From Oxytricha trifallax (taxonomy: Eukaryota > Ciliophora > Spirotrichea > Sporadotrichida > Oxytrichidae): a stretch of DNA of 64,000 nucleotides. Location of the stretch: the NCBI GenBank assembly GCA_000711775.1, contig ARYC01000671.1, positions 1 through 64,000 of the forward strand. Reading direction: 5' to 3'. This document shows, one piece after another, positions 1 through 9,669 of the stretch. The notes beneath the pieces are model-generated. The model ran no database searches and was not told the origin of the DNA. It was given only the letters and a program-made list of their open reading frames with translations. The position numbers and the translations under genes are program-made. The first letter of the stretch is position 1. Each line of letters begins with the position of its first letter.

Positions 1-108
1 GATTTTATTAAGAGTGCTGCTAAGAGAGTCAGCGATGAGAAAGCAAAAGTATGCGCAAGAGAAGGAAGATTTTGTGTATATATTTAAGTTTTAGATTTAA
101 ACGAATGA
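1..108 (+). CDS. TBE 42 kDa transposase, C-terminal end
   Basis: The window opens inside the transposase. The frame starting at base 1 runs 35 codons (FIKSAAKRVSDEKAK...) to TGA at 106-108, reading one TAA as Gln. The same C-terminal sequence occurs at 53.15 kb in copy 3. The catalytic DDE residues lie to the left, outside the window. The 22 kDa gene follows tail-to-tail on the other strand. Confidence 0.85.
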
Positions 109-139
109 ATAAGATCACATATTAAATTTACCGTAAAGG

Positions 140-768
140 GATTTGGCTGCTCTTTCTTTTCTTCCTCTTAAAGCTTGCTTGAGCCCATGTTTTTTCTCTT
201 AGTGCCAGCCCCTGCATCTATGTTCATCTCATCTGGCTTTTAGACATCTTTATAAAGCCTCTTGCTCACCTCATAAATTGTCTGCGATTTTCTTTCTTTG
301 TTTAATTTGCTGCGCTCTTTCATCAAGTATATAGCAGTACCAGGTTTTTCTATAAAGTTAGAGGACTAAGCTTACTTGAAATGAAAGGATGCTTTTGAAG
401 TTCCTACAGCCAGGTGTCACTTATTTTTAATACCTTGCTTTTCTTTTTCTTCAGGAGATGCTGTAGCGTTTCTTATGAGCTTCTTAAATAACTTCATTTA
501 AGTACTCAGGTTTCAGAGTTGCAAGAACACCAAAGAAGAAGTTTCTCTCTGGCAACTTATTAGAGAGCTGTAGCTTTGATGGAAAGTAGAGAGCTACGTC
601 CAGATCACTCATAGCATCGTCATATAGGTTATTCTCTGATATTTCAGGGTAGTTAGGAATTGCAATCATCCTAATTTCTTTAGACTTAAAAGCTTTTTTC
701 TCTTCATTCAGTAAGGCTTTTAAGAATGAGATTTTAGTTCCCTCCTAAGTCGGCAAGAACAATCCAAC
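140..768 (-). pseudogene. TBE 22 kDa protein, frameshifted
   Basis: This is the middle TBE gene, of unknown function, transcribed against the other two. It reads from about 768 leftwards through GLFLPTQEG and NYPEISENNLYDDAM to LKPEYLNEVI, then through a TAA (Gln) to EAHKKRYSIS, where TGA intervenes near 458. Copy 2 has SISPEEKEK at this point, and copy 1 lacks two bases there, so the stop is a frameshift. The first codon corresponding to ATG in copy 2 reads ATT here. The downstream remainder, including a K/R-rich tail, is recognisable in other frames down to about 140. Confidence 0.8.
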
Positions 769-1469
769 TATAATGATTTATTAATCTTACTTAAGAACTT
801 ACCTTGCTATACCAAATATCTATAAAGGTCCTCTTTACTTCGAAATTTTTCCATCAAATCTTGAGATTAAATTCTCTTCATTGCATCATTCATAGACTCC
901 ATCTTGCTTCCTCTTTCTAGAAATGTTTATGAAATATAAAATTATGGATATCCATTCTAAGTTTATTAAAATCTTAATACTAAATAGGGAGGACCTACAG
1001 GAGGTCAACCTTGAAATGATATGAGGAGAAGCCATTGAAAAACTTGCTCCAAGTTTCACAGAATGATTTCCATTTTTATCAAACTATCTCCATTAAATTG
1101 CTCCTAATAATGTTTAATTATTTTAGAAGGTCCTCCAAATTAAGTTAAAACTTTATTAGGAGTTAAATTTAAAAGGTTAAAACTTAATTAGGAGCATATT
1201 AAATTTAAAAATGTTTAATAACTTTACCTCCAAATTAAGTTCAAACTTGATTTTGAGGGCCTCCTAGAGAAACAAAACTTCATTAGCAGTATTTTAATTT
1301 ACTAAAATGGATAAAATTCTCATAAAATATGTCAACTTACTGTCTTTTATGGTTAGTTCATTTTCTTACCTCTCAGCAAAAAAATTACCAGAGTGTCTTA
1401 TACACTACTAAATTAGTTTATCTAGGTAGATTTTATCATTATTATAATAAAATATATCAGAAAACTAAA

Positions 1470-2830
1470 ATGAGAGCTAACCTTTTGAGAAGAGCGGCAT
1501 TACTTGGATCGTGTCAATAAAAGTTATCATTCCAGCAACCAAGAAAAGTAGAGACCAGAGACGCTTGTACTCAGTGGGAGCTTACATATGACAACTTTGA
1601 TCAGTCTAGCTTTGAGATTTAAATATAAGTTAAGTAGGAGGTTATAATAGAAGCTGTCTAAATTGAGGAGGAAGTTAAACAACCCTCCATAGAGCATTAA
1701 TAAATCCCAGCCAAAGTTGACTATTAATGCAAAGAATGATAAAGTTTTCCCTTACAAGTCAACTTATAAGAGACACTTGAGAGATATACACAACGATATG
1801 CCAAGTTTATATCTCAAGCATTAAAAGAAAGATGGGAAGTATGTCTGTGAGTTCTGTGAGAAGCCATATTCTCATACTAGAGACCTCAAAGTGCACCTAA
1901 AGAAAAAGCACAATTAAAATTTTGTCTTTATTCATGAATCTACAGGGAATAGATTCGTATAAAAAAGAAGATCAAGAAACCCAGTGGAGTCTCTTAGAGT
2001 TGAAGTCTTGAAGTAAGTTAAAATGAAGAAAACAGTCAAGAACTTTCCAGTCTCTGAGATCAATAAAATCATGGTTAAAATAGAGGCTATTAAGATTCCC
2101 ATATTAAAAATTATTGACTTAGATTCTTGCCTAGAAAGCTACCTCACTCTTGAAGGTAAAATAGAGAAGAGAGTCATTACTCATGACTAATATGCCTACA
2201 AGATATATCCTTTCTATTACTTCCTTGCTGATGACAAGTTCCAAATGGAATTTACTTATGAGTATAATGCTCTTTAAAAGGCAAAGTTAAATGAGTGCAG
2301 GCATATCATCTAGCTTGATGCTATTTTTGGTAAAGATCATGTAGCCTTCAGGCTTCCTTTACTTGAAATGACTTACAGAGAATTCTTATCTGACAATAGA
2401 TGTCAGTAAATTAGCTAGATAGTAAAGCAGATAGTTGAAGGGATTGAAGAGCTTCACAAGCTAGGTTATGTTCATAGAGACTTAAAGCCAGAGAACATCA
2501 TGATGAACTATCAGCCTCTTAGAGTTTATATTATTGACTTCAACAGAACTCAAAGAGTGCAAGCCTATGCATAAGGAAACGCATACGGACTCCTGGATAT
2601 TTCCCAGAGAGAGAGGATTGGAAAGATGGAGACACTTAATGGGATATCTGAGCTCTAGCTATAATAATAATAGAGAACGACATGCCAAGAAACGATTACT
2701 TTAGCTGCAGGGGTGAGAGAGATTCTAAGCAGAGAATCAAACAATATCTCGATAAAAATAAAATAAATGGAGGTGTCAGAGAACTTGCATACTCAACTAT
2801 TATCAAGCCAAGCTAAGAGAATTAACAAAA
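1470..2830 (+). pseudogene. TBE 57 kDa zinc-finger/protein-kinase protein, frameshifted
   Basis: This TBE-encoded protein joins C2H2 zinc fingers to a eukaryotic-type kinase domain. The chosen start is MRANLLRRAALLG at 1470. The first finger (CKEC...H...H) is broken near 1735 by a 2-base deletion relative to copy 3. The second finger reads YVCEFCEKPYSHTRDLKVH. The kinase shows LGYVHRDLKPENIMMN (about 2457-2505) followed by IIDFN, with Asn in place of the usual Gly of the DFG metal-binding motif. After it comes a region in which copy 3 preserves a GYFPEREDW activation segment that is garbled here. Host function is unknown. Confidence 0.85.
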
Positions 2831-2932
2831 AATAGAACGATCAAACATCAACTTAGAAAGATAAAATTCAGAGAACTGCCACATGACTCTAAGCTTATGT
2901 TTGTGTGAAATATTTTTAAAAACTCGCTTATT

Positions 2933-3070
2933 ATACTCACTTAAAATACTGATATTTAAACATTAAACACCTACATAAACCCTATTAAAACCCTAATAAA
3001 GTATGCACTAATAGTCTACTTTTATTAATCAAAATCTCAATCAAATTACTGAAAGGGTTTTGGGGTTTTG
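2933..3070. repeat. TBE copy 1 right terminal inverted repeat
   Basis: This arm of about 138 bp matches the right arm of copy 3 (55977-56113) and, inverted, its left arm (51939-52076). It contains two aaaccc-type degenerate telomeric blocks internally and the terminal gggttttggggttttg. The putative 3-bp target duplication is AAT at 3071-3073; the partner lies outside the window. Confidence 0.9.
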
Positions 3071-3073
3071 AAT

Positions 3074-3702
3074 GGTGTTTAAAACAATCAAGGGTGCAAA
3101 GTCCTGGTGGGTTCAAGCTTTGCAACGATTAGCATCCATCAAATCTTCACTCAGGCAGGGATTCATATCTTAAGAGCAAGCTATAGGTAAGATAGAAACA
3201 AGGTTGGTTAATAACTAGTTTTGCCGAGAAATAGGTTTGCCAGGGGGTTAGCTTCCTATACCTCGGTTTTCATGGACCCCTATTCAAGAGAGGGGACGAA
3301 TGCAACTTTATGGGCTGAGTTCGAAGAGTATGACATCATGTCATTCTTGGAGAACTAATTTAAGGGAGGTCACCTACGTCTATCTATCTCTCTTAGCGAC
3401 CACTGCATGTCTAACAGGGCAAACGATAAGAGCCACGAAGTGGCCTTGATGGGAGACCATTAGGCCAATGGTTACTTGAAAATTGAGTTTTGACAATGAG
3501 AATAAACACCAAGGAAGACTTTATTGAGGAACTTAAGATCATGAACTATTAGATGTGGGGAGATGAGGACCAAACCATCCTTGGTTCGAGTCGAAATTAT
3601 GGAATGACAACGGATGGGAATTCACGAGGGAGCAACAAGAGAAAAAGAAAACGAACAAACAAGTCATCAACTATTCTCACAGCAAATCCTTAATTTAATT
3701 GA
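3074..3702 (+). pseudogene. GC-richer gene fragment directly abutting TBE copy 1
   Basis: Immediately after the transposon, a ciliate-code frame runs about 139 codons without TGA to 3491-3493 (for example SYTSVFMDPYSRE, FKGGHLRLSISLSDH, VALMGDHQANGYLKIEF). A second frame then continues from ATG 3496 for 68 codons to TGA 3700-3702 (NTKEDFIEELKIMNYQMWGD, then a K/R-rich stretch). One base change would join the two. Base composition is clearly less AT-rich than its surroundings, as expected of real coding sequence. I do not recognise the family. The missing 5' part may lie beyond the TBE, meaning the transposon sits inside the gene or in an eliminated segment of it. Confidence 0.6.
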
Positions 3703-4161
3703 TTATAAAATAAAAAGACTTCGGCCTACGTTTTTATTTTTATTTAATATTATTATTATTATATAATGATGTTTTGAAGTTAGGTGGACTGGGGTCTTAA
3801 GAGAAGCCTCCACGTGGCGGACCCTGAAAACTGCTTAATATTTTAAGTACGCTAATTCTCTCAAAGTTTTTTTCTTTCTTTACTAACTCCAATCGTTACT
3901 ATATATTTTTGTTTTTTTTAAAGAGATATAAATAATTTTCTATGTAAATAAACTTAACTAACATTCTTATAGTCTAGTAAGAATTACATTTTTGACTTTT
4001 CATTTGCTTCAGAATATATAATTTAGACTTCTGCGCTATTGAATTAGTATATATTTTTTTACAATTCATCTTTATATAACTTTTGAACATAAATATAATG
4101 GAATGATTTAAAATATGCTTGAATCATTTATATTAAGATATTAAAATATTTTAATTAATAA
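3703..4161. other. AT-rich spacer
   Basis: No convincing gene is seen. A short GC-rich patch at 3771-3832 (gaagttaggtgg ... ccacgtggcggaccct) contains the palindrome CCACGTGG. The rest is A/T runs and an ATT/ATTA microsatellite near 3746-3770. Confidence 0.4.
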
Positions 4162-4690
4162 GGAAGAGGGAAGATTTAATAGTTTTCACGATGAAAGAGA
4201 TAGTCAGAGAATGATTTATTAATAAATTTATTTTGAATTTTTAGATAATTTTGCTGCAGTTTAAGTAAGAATCCGCTATTCAAAGCAAGTGAAATTCTTT
4301 GCATAATAAAAACTAAAAGGAAAATCTGTGATTGATCTATTATTATTGATACCGCAACTAATCACAATAGGTTGACTTTTGTACTTCATGAAACTTGTTG
4401 AAGTTAAAAGTAAGGAATCAAAGCACGAAACTAATGGATCATAGAAGCAGTTTTCTATATAGAAATAGCATAAACTCACAATTCAATTGTTGGTCTATCT
4501 TCAAGACTTTGCTGTTAACGCAACCAATTTATCCATTTAAGCTATTCAATGATATCTTATGAAGGCGCTTCAGCGATTATAGGGTATTAAGCTTACAAAT
4601 CTTACAATAAGCTAAAAACTAGGACATGATTGGTCATGGTAAAACTTATTAATACGCCATAATTCATGAAGCATTTCTAGTTTTTAGATT
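4162..4690 (+). pseudogene. Unknown coding remnant with a hydrophobic segment
   Basis: A ciliate-code frame starting near 4162 runs about 70 codons to TGA near 4372. It contains the hydrophobic stretch VIDLLLLIPQLITIG. It then continues in the same frame (YFMKLVEVKSKES...NGSQKQ) to another TGA near 4550, and on to about 4690. The hydrophobic piece recalls the third segment of voltage-gated channels, but that is only a resemblance. In-frame TGAs suggest decay or an interrupting eliminated sequence. Function unknown. Confidence 0.35.
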
Positions 4691-5179
4691 TACCTCTCTG
4701 GGAATATCTATAATTCAAGCAATTTCGATAGTGGTTGTGATAGCTTTCCTTTTAAAGTGAAATATATAACTACCTAAGTTAATTAAAGAAGGAGTATATA
4801 TTTATTTATATATCGAGAGTAAGAGATATAAATAGGCTTTTGTGAATACTTAACTGGAGATTAACAACAAAGGAAGAACTACTAAGATAATATGTGGGTT
4901 GCATATAGAGAAATAATTATCAACTATAAGATTACAACAACTCTTTTCTAATGTAGTTTAAGAAACAATGTGGATTATGCTTTTGCGAATTGTAAATCCA
5001 TAATACTGTCAATCAACTCAGTTATATTAAAAACATTATAAGTTTTTTATTTTTAAGTTGCAACGATAATCATATTTATCACTTAGACTGAATGTCGACA
5101 TGGCTGTCATCAAGTTTAACTTATTGGCCCAAGTGAAATCATCCCATATAAATTTCACCCAAATTAAATATGGTTTTTT
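4691..5179. other. AT-rich spacer, no gene recognised
   Basis: Short frames on both strands are interrupted by TGA and show no family signature. I see no repeats here apart from the start of the palindromic element's left target duplication at 5180. Confidence 0.35.
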
Positions 5180-5187
5180 GAGATTTA

Positions 5188-5658
5188 GGGTAATGGCCCC
5201 CAGGGCGGGGCAAGATAAATTTTTTATCAAAATTTTTAAACTAATTAAATTTCTTTCAAAACTTCTATTTACTTGATATAACTCAATCTATAGGCATCCA
5301 ATAACCATTTTCCTTAGATAATATAATCATAATTTATTCGAATACGTTACTTTAAACATATTAACTTATCTAAAAAAGAGTAAAGTTTAAGAAAAATATA
5401 AACTCTTTATAATTATTTTTTATGATAATAGGATAATTTGCAAGATTTTTTGTATCATCATTAATGGTTTGTATATAAAAGTTAATATGTTTAAAGTAAC
5501 GTATTCGAATAAATTATGATTATATTATCTAAGGAAAATGGTTATTGGATGCCTATAGATTGAGTTATATCAAGTAAATAGAAGTTTTAAAGAAATTTAA
5601 ATAGTTTAAAAATTTTGATAAAAAAATTTATCTTGCCCCGCCCTGGGGGCCATTACCC
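5188..5658. mobile_element. Palindromic MITE-like element, copy A1 (8-bp target duplication)
   Basis: Two nearly perfect inverted arms of about 210 bp begin GGGTAATGGCCCCCAGGGCG and end with the complement. The outer bases are flanked by the 8-bp direct repeat GAGATTTA (5180-5187 and 5659-5666). The element encodes nothing. A second copy with its own different 8-bp duplication is at 40963-41430, so both moved as units. The 8-bp duplication and GGG ends resemble Merlin- or hAT-type non-autonomous elements; the superfamily is an inference. Confidence 0.9.
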
Positions 5659-5666
5659 GAGATTTA

Positions 5667-6963
5667 TATAGTTAACATTTTCTGATAATCATGAATAACG
5701 TTAAAATTGATTGTATTTAATAAATTAATTAATTAATTATATTTATTACCAAATAAAGCCTTTGTTTGCAATAGGGTTCTAGAAATTTTAAAATGAAAAT
5801 AAATAGGAAAAAATATAATATGAAAAAAAATTAAAAAATTGATAACTCTGCTCCAGCTATCTCAACCAGTATAATAAATGAATGTAAACTAACATTAAAT
5901 TAATATGTTGATCTGTTATTTGATTAAAGTTAATCAAATCATCATAATAACTCAAATGTAAGATTTATATTTGCCACTTAAAGTTTATTCACAAAAAGTC
6001 TTTAATTGTTTCAGCGGTAATAAAGATGACCATCTATAAATTGTGCCTAATTCACTCGTTATTCAGAAGCTTAAATCAGCACATATGTTTGGAAAAAACT
6101 ATACAATTAACTCATAAATGCATTAAAATTGGCTTTCTTCTTTTAATTGTTGAAAATATACATAGGCATTAAAGTTGTCTCAGAGTACTAAACTAATAAA
6201 AAAGGGTGGATGAAAATATTCTTGAAGATACTAATAGTATATAGTTCAATAAAATTCATTCATAATTTAATGAATGCTTGATTTTCTCATACTAGGTGTT
6301 GTAGAAGACCTAACTTGACTAGCTTAGTAAGATTGTTGGTAATTATGGTAAATATATTGTCTTTGTACTTTTGATTTACTGGTAAATGAAGGGACTGTGC
6401 ATTAATTATGTGGTGCAAAGCCCTGAAAAATTTAATCTAATTATAAGGGTTAAATTTATATATAGTAGTATTAACTTATCATTTTTATAATTATAATTCT
6501 CAATAATTTCCTTTATTATTTTACAGTATTTTGTTTGTTATTTTCTACTTAATTGTAATTTTTTGCTTGATACTCTGTCTGTGTAAGTTGCTAATTAAAT
6601 ATGAAAAAAATATAGAATGCATGGAAATATTCTCATAAATATCAAGCAATCCCGTTTGGTATTCTTTTTATTAGGGAGAGCAGAGACAGCTCAATATATA
6701 ACTCAAATGCCTTATAAGTCACATTTTTCGCTAGAAATGCCCAGAAATACAAAAAGGGAACTTAAAGTGTCCAAGATCCAATGTAGATAATGAAAATTTA
6801 TTTATTTTCAATTGTTGCTTACTTGTCTATTTGGTAACAAAAATTTTAAATATTGATGGTAGAAATTATTAAATTATAAATTAATCAAAAAATGAATATT
6901 AAGAAAAGTTATTATGAGTCAATTAATATTTTGTTTTTAGACTATTTATGCTTATTATATGAA
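5667..6963. other. AT-rich spacer, no gene recognised
   Basis: About 1.3 kb of A/T-rich sequence with only short, low-information frames on both strands. No recognisable domain, repeat family or RNA gene was seen. Confidence 0.4.
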
Positions 6964-7650
6964 ATGTCAAAGAATCTATTTTCTTAAAACATTCAAGCAC
7001 TTAGATTCAATATTGAACATCAATATAATATCTCTGAAGGCTATAGGATGAGATTTCCAGAAGAAAAACGTGAAACTTAAAGATAAAGAAGATTGGAAAA
7101 AAAGGAAAATTCTAATTGTTTTCAAACTTAGTTATTATGATCTTAATTTTAGAGGAGTACCATAGATGGGTGGTAATGAATTTAAAAACATCTGTATCGA
7201 CACAATCTTAAAATATTAATTAGCCTTCACTAAATTATAAGCTGAAAATTCAAAGGAAAAACTAGAAATAAAACGTTCCTCCTAGGAATTATAAATCCAG
7301 ATTAAAACTCTTGGCACTTTTATATTCTTTCGCAGATGGGTAGGAGTTGCAATTCCTCAAGCAATCTCCAGAGAGTGTTCTGCACAAATACAACTGGAAA
7401 GGAGATAACCAATAGAGAAAAATGTATTTCATAAGTGAATTTTATGTGGAAATTACTGCTTAGAAAAATCACTCCAAAGATCAACAGAATGCTTACTTTG
7501 TGATAAAAATAATTATTTTATTTCTTAAATTTATTCAGTCTAATTTTTTACCACCAAAAGAGAATTATTAGCTAAAATAAAAATCTTAATAAACCAAAGT
7601 TATTAATTATTATAATTTAAAATATTGGATGACCCTCGAATAACTTTGAA
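6964..7650 (+). pseudogene. Unknown ciliate-code coding region with frame changes
   Basis: ATG 6964 opens a 58-residue frame (MSKNLFSQNIQALRF, then the R/K/Q-rich ETQRQRRLEKKE) to TGA 7138-7140. An overlapping frame from 7052 runs 128 codons to TGA 7436-7438 (LNFRGVPQMGGNEF, then a helical Q/E/K stretch AFTKLQAENSKEKLEIK). A third stays open to about 7650. The protein-like character moves from one frame to the next, as in a gene with single-base indels. I do not recognise the family. Confidence 0.5.
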
Positions 7651-7798
7651 CATATATAACCCACTAGCTTCATCTTTATTGAATCATTCAAACATACTCA
7701 ATGAACCCTTGAATATATTTTTATTTAACAATTAAAACCAGGATAACCTATTATAATAAGACTTGATAAATTCTTCCAAGAGCAACTTTGATAAAGAT

Positions 7799-8693
7799 AT
7801 GCCCTGCTAATTACGACTAAATAGAAACAGTATGAAGAACAATAATAACTAATCAGTCAGCAATAAAAAGACAACCTCCACTTTTTAAGAGTAAATAAAT
7901 GAGCAACAAAAACCTGATGATTAATTGAAAATTTCTAAAAGTTTAATTATTAACTTAAGTGGAAGTCCTTAAAACTACAGCGATAGCTAATGATCACAGA
8001 CACCCTCTTCGAACTCTCAATAAACACCTTGAAACAACAACATGCCCTCAATACCCTAAACTTAGCACTCTCTTTTTCATTAATTGCCTCAATCAGTTTG
8101 ATCCATTTAGCCTTAATTGAATTAAGACTAAAAAGTTGGGGAAAACATAGAATTTAGTATAGATTACTAAGAAGGATGGGAAGTGGTACAAGTAGTATAA
8201 GCAGGAAGTAAAGAAGAAGTGTACTCTCACAAGGGAATAAGTTGATGAAATCAGGAGTACATTTGAGTTGTTTGACAGAGATAACTCTGGCAACATTGAT
8301 GTAAATGAGTTGAGAGATGCTATGAAGGCACTTGGCGTGTATTTGAAGAAAGAAGAAGTTAAGAATGTGTTGACATGTGTGGATAAGCACGGTGGTAGAA
8401 GCATCAAGATTAATGAATTCAAGGCATTAATGGCTGAAAAGATTGTAAGTTTAACATGATAAATATTATATATTTATAGAGTGAAGGAACTAAGGAAGGT
8501 ATTTAGAGTATTCGATGATGATGATAGTAGGAAGATATATTCTGATAACTCTTAGAAAGTGGTTCTTGAACTGAATAAAATTCAAGCAAGTAGAATCTAA
8601 GGGATATGATATAAAAAAGTAAATTTATATGGAGATGGCGAGATAGACATTAAGGAATTCAATTCACTCATGAAGAAAGCCAAACTTATCTAA
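7799..8693 (+). pseudogene. Centrin/caltractin-like EF-hand protein, decayed
   Basis: An N-terminal S/N/Q/K-rich extension starts at ATG 7799. It is followed after frame changes by a centrin-type core: LTREQVDEIRSTFELFDRD. EF-hand 1 is intact (DRDNSGNIDVNE). EF-hand 2 is degenerate (DKHGGRSIKINE). After a 35-nt intron (8445-8479), EF-hand 3 is degenerate (FDDDDSRKIYSDN) and EF-hand 4 (NLYGDGEIDIKEF) has lost its first Asp. The end, NSLMKKAKL, is where centrins stop. A TGA lies between EF-hands 3 and 4 (near 8610), and the exon junction needs a 1-base shift. Centrins are basal-body and contractile-fibre calcium sensors. This copy is probably non-functional unless the breaks are removed developmentally. 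Confidence 0.8.
8445..8479 (+). other. Probable 35-nt spliceosomal intron in centrin-like gene
   Basis: It begins GTAAGT and ends TTTATAG, is AT-only inside, and falls exactly where the centrin alignment would otherwise be interrupted (after ALMAEKI). The size fits the very short introns of spirotrich ciliates. It contains a TGA, so reading through is impossible. Confidence 0.7.
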
Positions 8694-8836
8694 TTATTAC
8701 TTATTATAACAATAGATATTAATTAAAAAACACTTTTACTTAATTACAACTCTAATTTTAAATCATATTATATTTTAATATTAAGAAATTTGATTGAAAT
8801 TATAACAGGATAGAATTTATCAATAAATTGTAACGA

Positions 8837-9230
8837 TGCAGAGACAAGATAATAAGGAGATAGCAAGAAGCACAGTAAAACTCCAGTGAGTTCAGTAATT
8901 CCAGAGACAAAGAGAGAATACGAAGAATATACCAGAGAACCTGCTAAATGAAAACAATGCGAAGAAGAGAGACTTCGTGATTTTGATGAAGAGAGTGTTG
9001 ATTAAAACTAATGAACTCAATACTATTAACTGAATGATCATGAGATCCAACTAGTAATCCAATGAAAATAGTAACAAAGAAGTAAATGCAAATTATTTAT
9101 ATTTAGAGTCATAATTTGCAAGTTTTAGATTGAGTGGAGGAAGAACAAGCTGAAAGAATTGACAAATTTGAAGATTGGTAAATACCAAGAACAAGCAAGT
9201 GGTTTATATAATGAAATAATTGGCATATAA
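8837..9230 (+). pseudogene. Coding remnant, unknown
   Basis: One frame from ATG 8837 stays protein-like for about 130 codons but contains in-frame TGAs near 8888 and 9030. Pieces include ENLLNENNAKKRDFVILMK and a Q/N-rich stretch. A purine-rich frame (IEWRKNKLKELTNLKIGKY) follows at 9130-9230. No family recognised. It starts about 140 bp after the centrin-like gene on the same strand and could be part of a read-through relic. Confidence 0.3.
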
Positions 9231-9669
9231 ATGTGATATATAAATCAGTAGCTAAATTTGTTTCAATCTAATTATAGAGTTAGGGAATAGCACAAATATT
9301 ATGTGGGATATCAGAGATAGATCAAGCTATTAGTGAGAAACTGATCATACTATCAAATCTCATATGAAATATTCTTGTATAAGTTATTACTTATTATTAA
9401 AAATTATATATCAACACAGAGAATTGTTAAGTGTGCACATTTAAAAATATCCACCAAAACCATGTTCAATTAGATTAAGAATGCATATTGCGAATTTAGG
9501 AATAAAATTTAATTTAAAAATAATCTCATTGACTAGTATTTCAGTAATGAATTGTAATTATTTCATTAAACTCTATCTAGTCTAATTGAATATGCCCCTT
9601 TTAATTATATATTTTATGAATTTATTTTTTTATTATATATAACTCATTTAATCCAAACTTTGAGGCATT

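Larger units (their letters stand above)
1..3070. mobile_element. TBE-type transposon, copy 1 (left end outside window)
   Basis: This is the right-hand portion of a telomere-bearing element. It carries the tail of the 42 kDa transposase, the 22 kDa gene on the opposite strand, and the zinc-finger/kinase gene, in the same order as the complete copy at 51939-56113. The right end is a terminal inverted repeat finishing in gggttttggggttttg at 3070, which is the G4T4 telomere-like block that gives these elements their name. It is followed by AAT, fitting the known ANT target of TBEs. TBEs are removed from the somatic genome during development; that is family knowledge, not visible here. Confidence 0.93.

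Noticed and set aside
3585..3605. tRNA-like B box (GGTTCGAGTC)
   Set aside because: No matching A box, acceptor stem or cloverleaf could be folded around it, and it lies inside a convincing protein frame.
8093..8422. Minus-strand frames opposite the centrin-like gene
   Set aside because: They are the complement of clear EF-hand coding on the plus strand.
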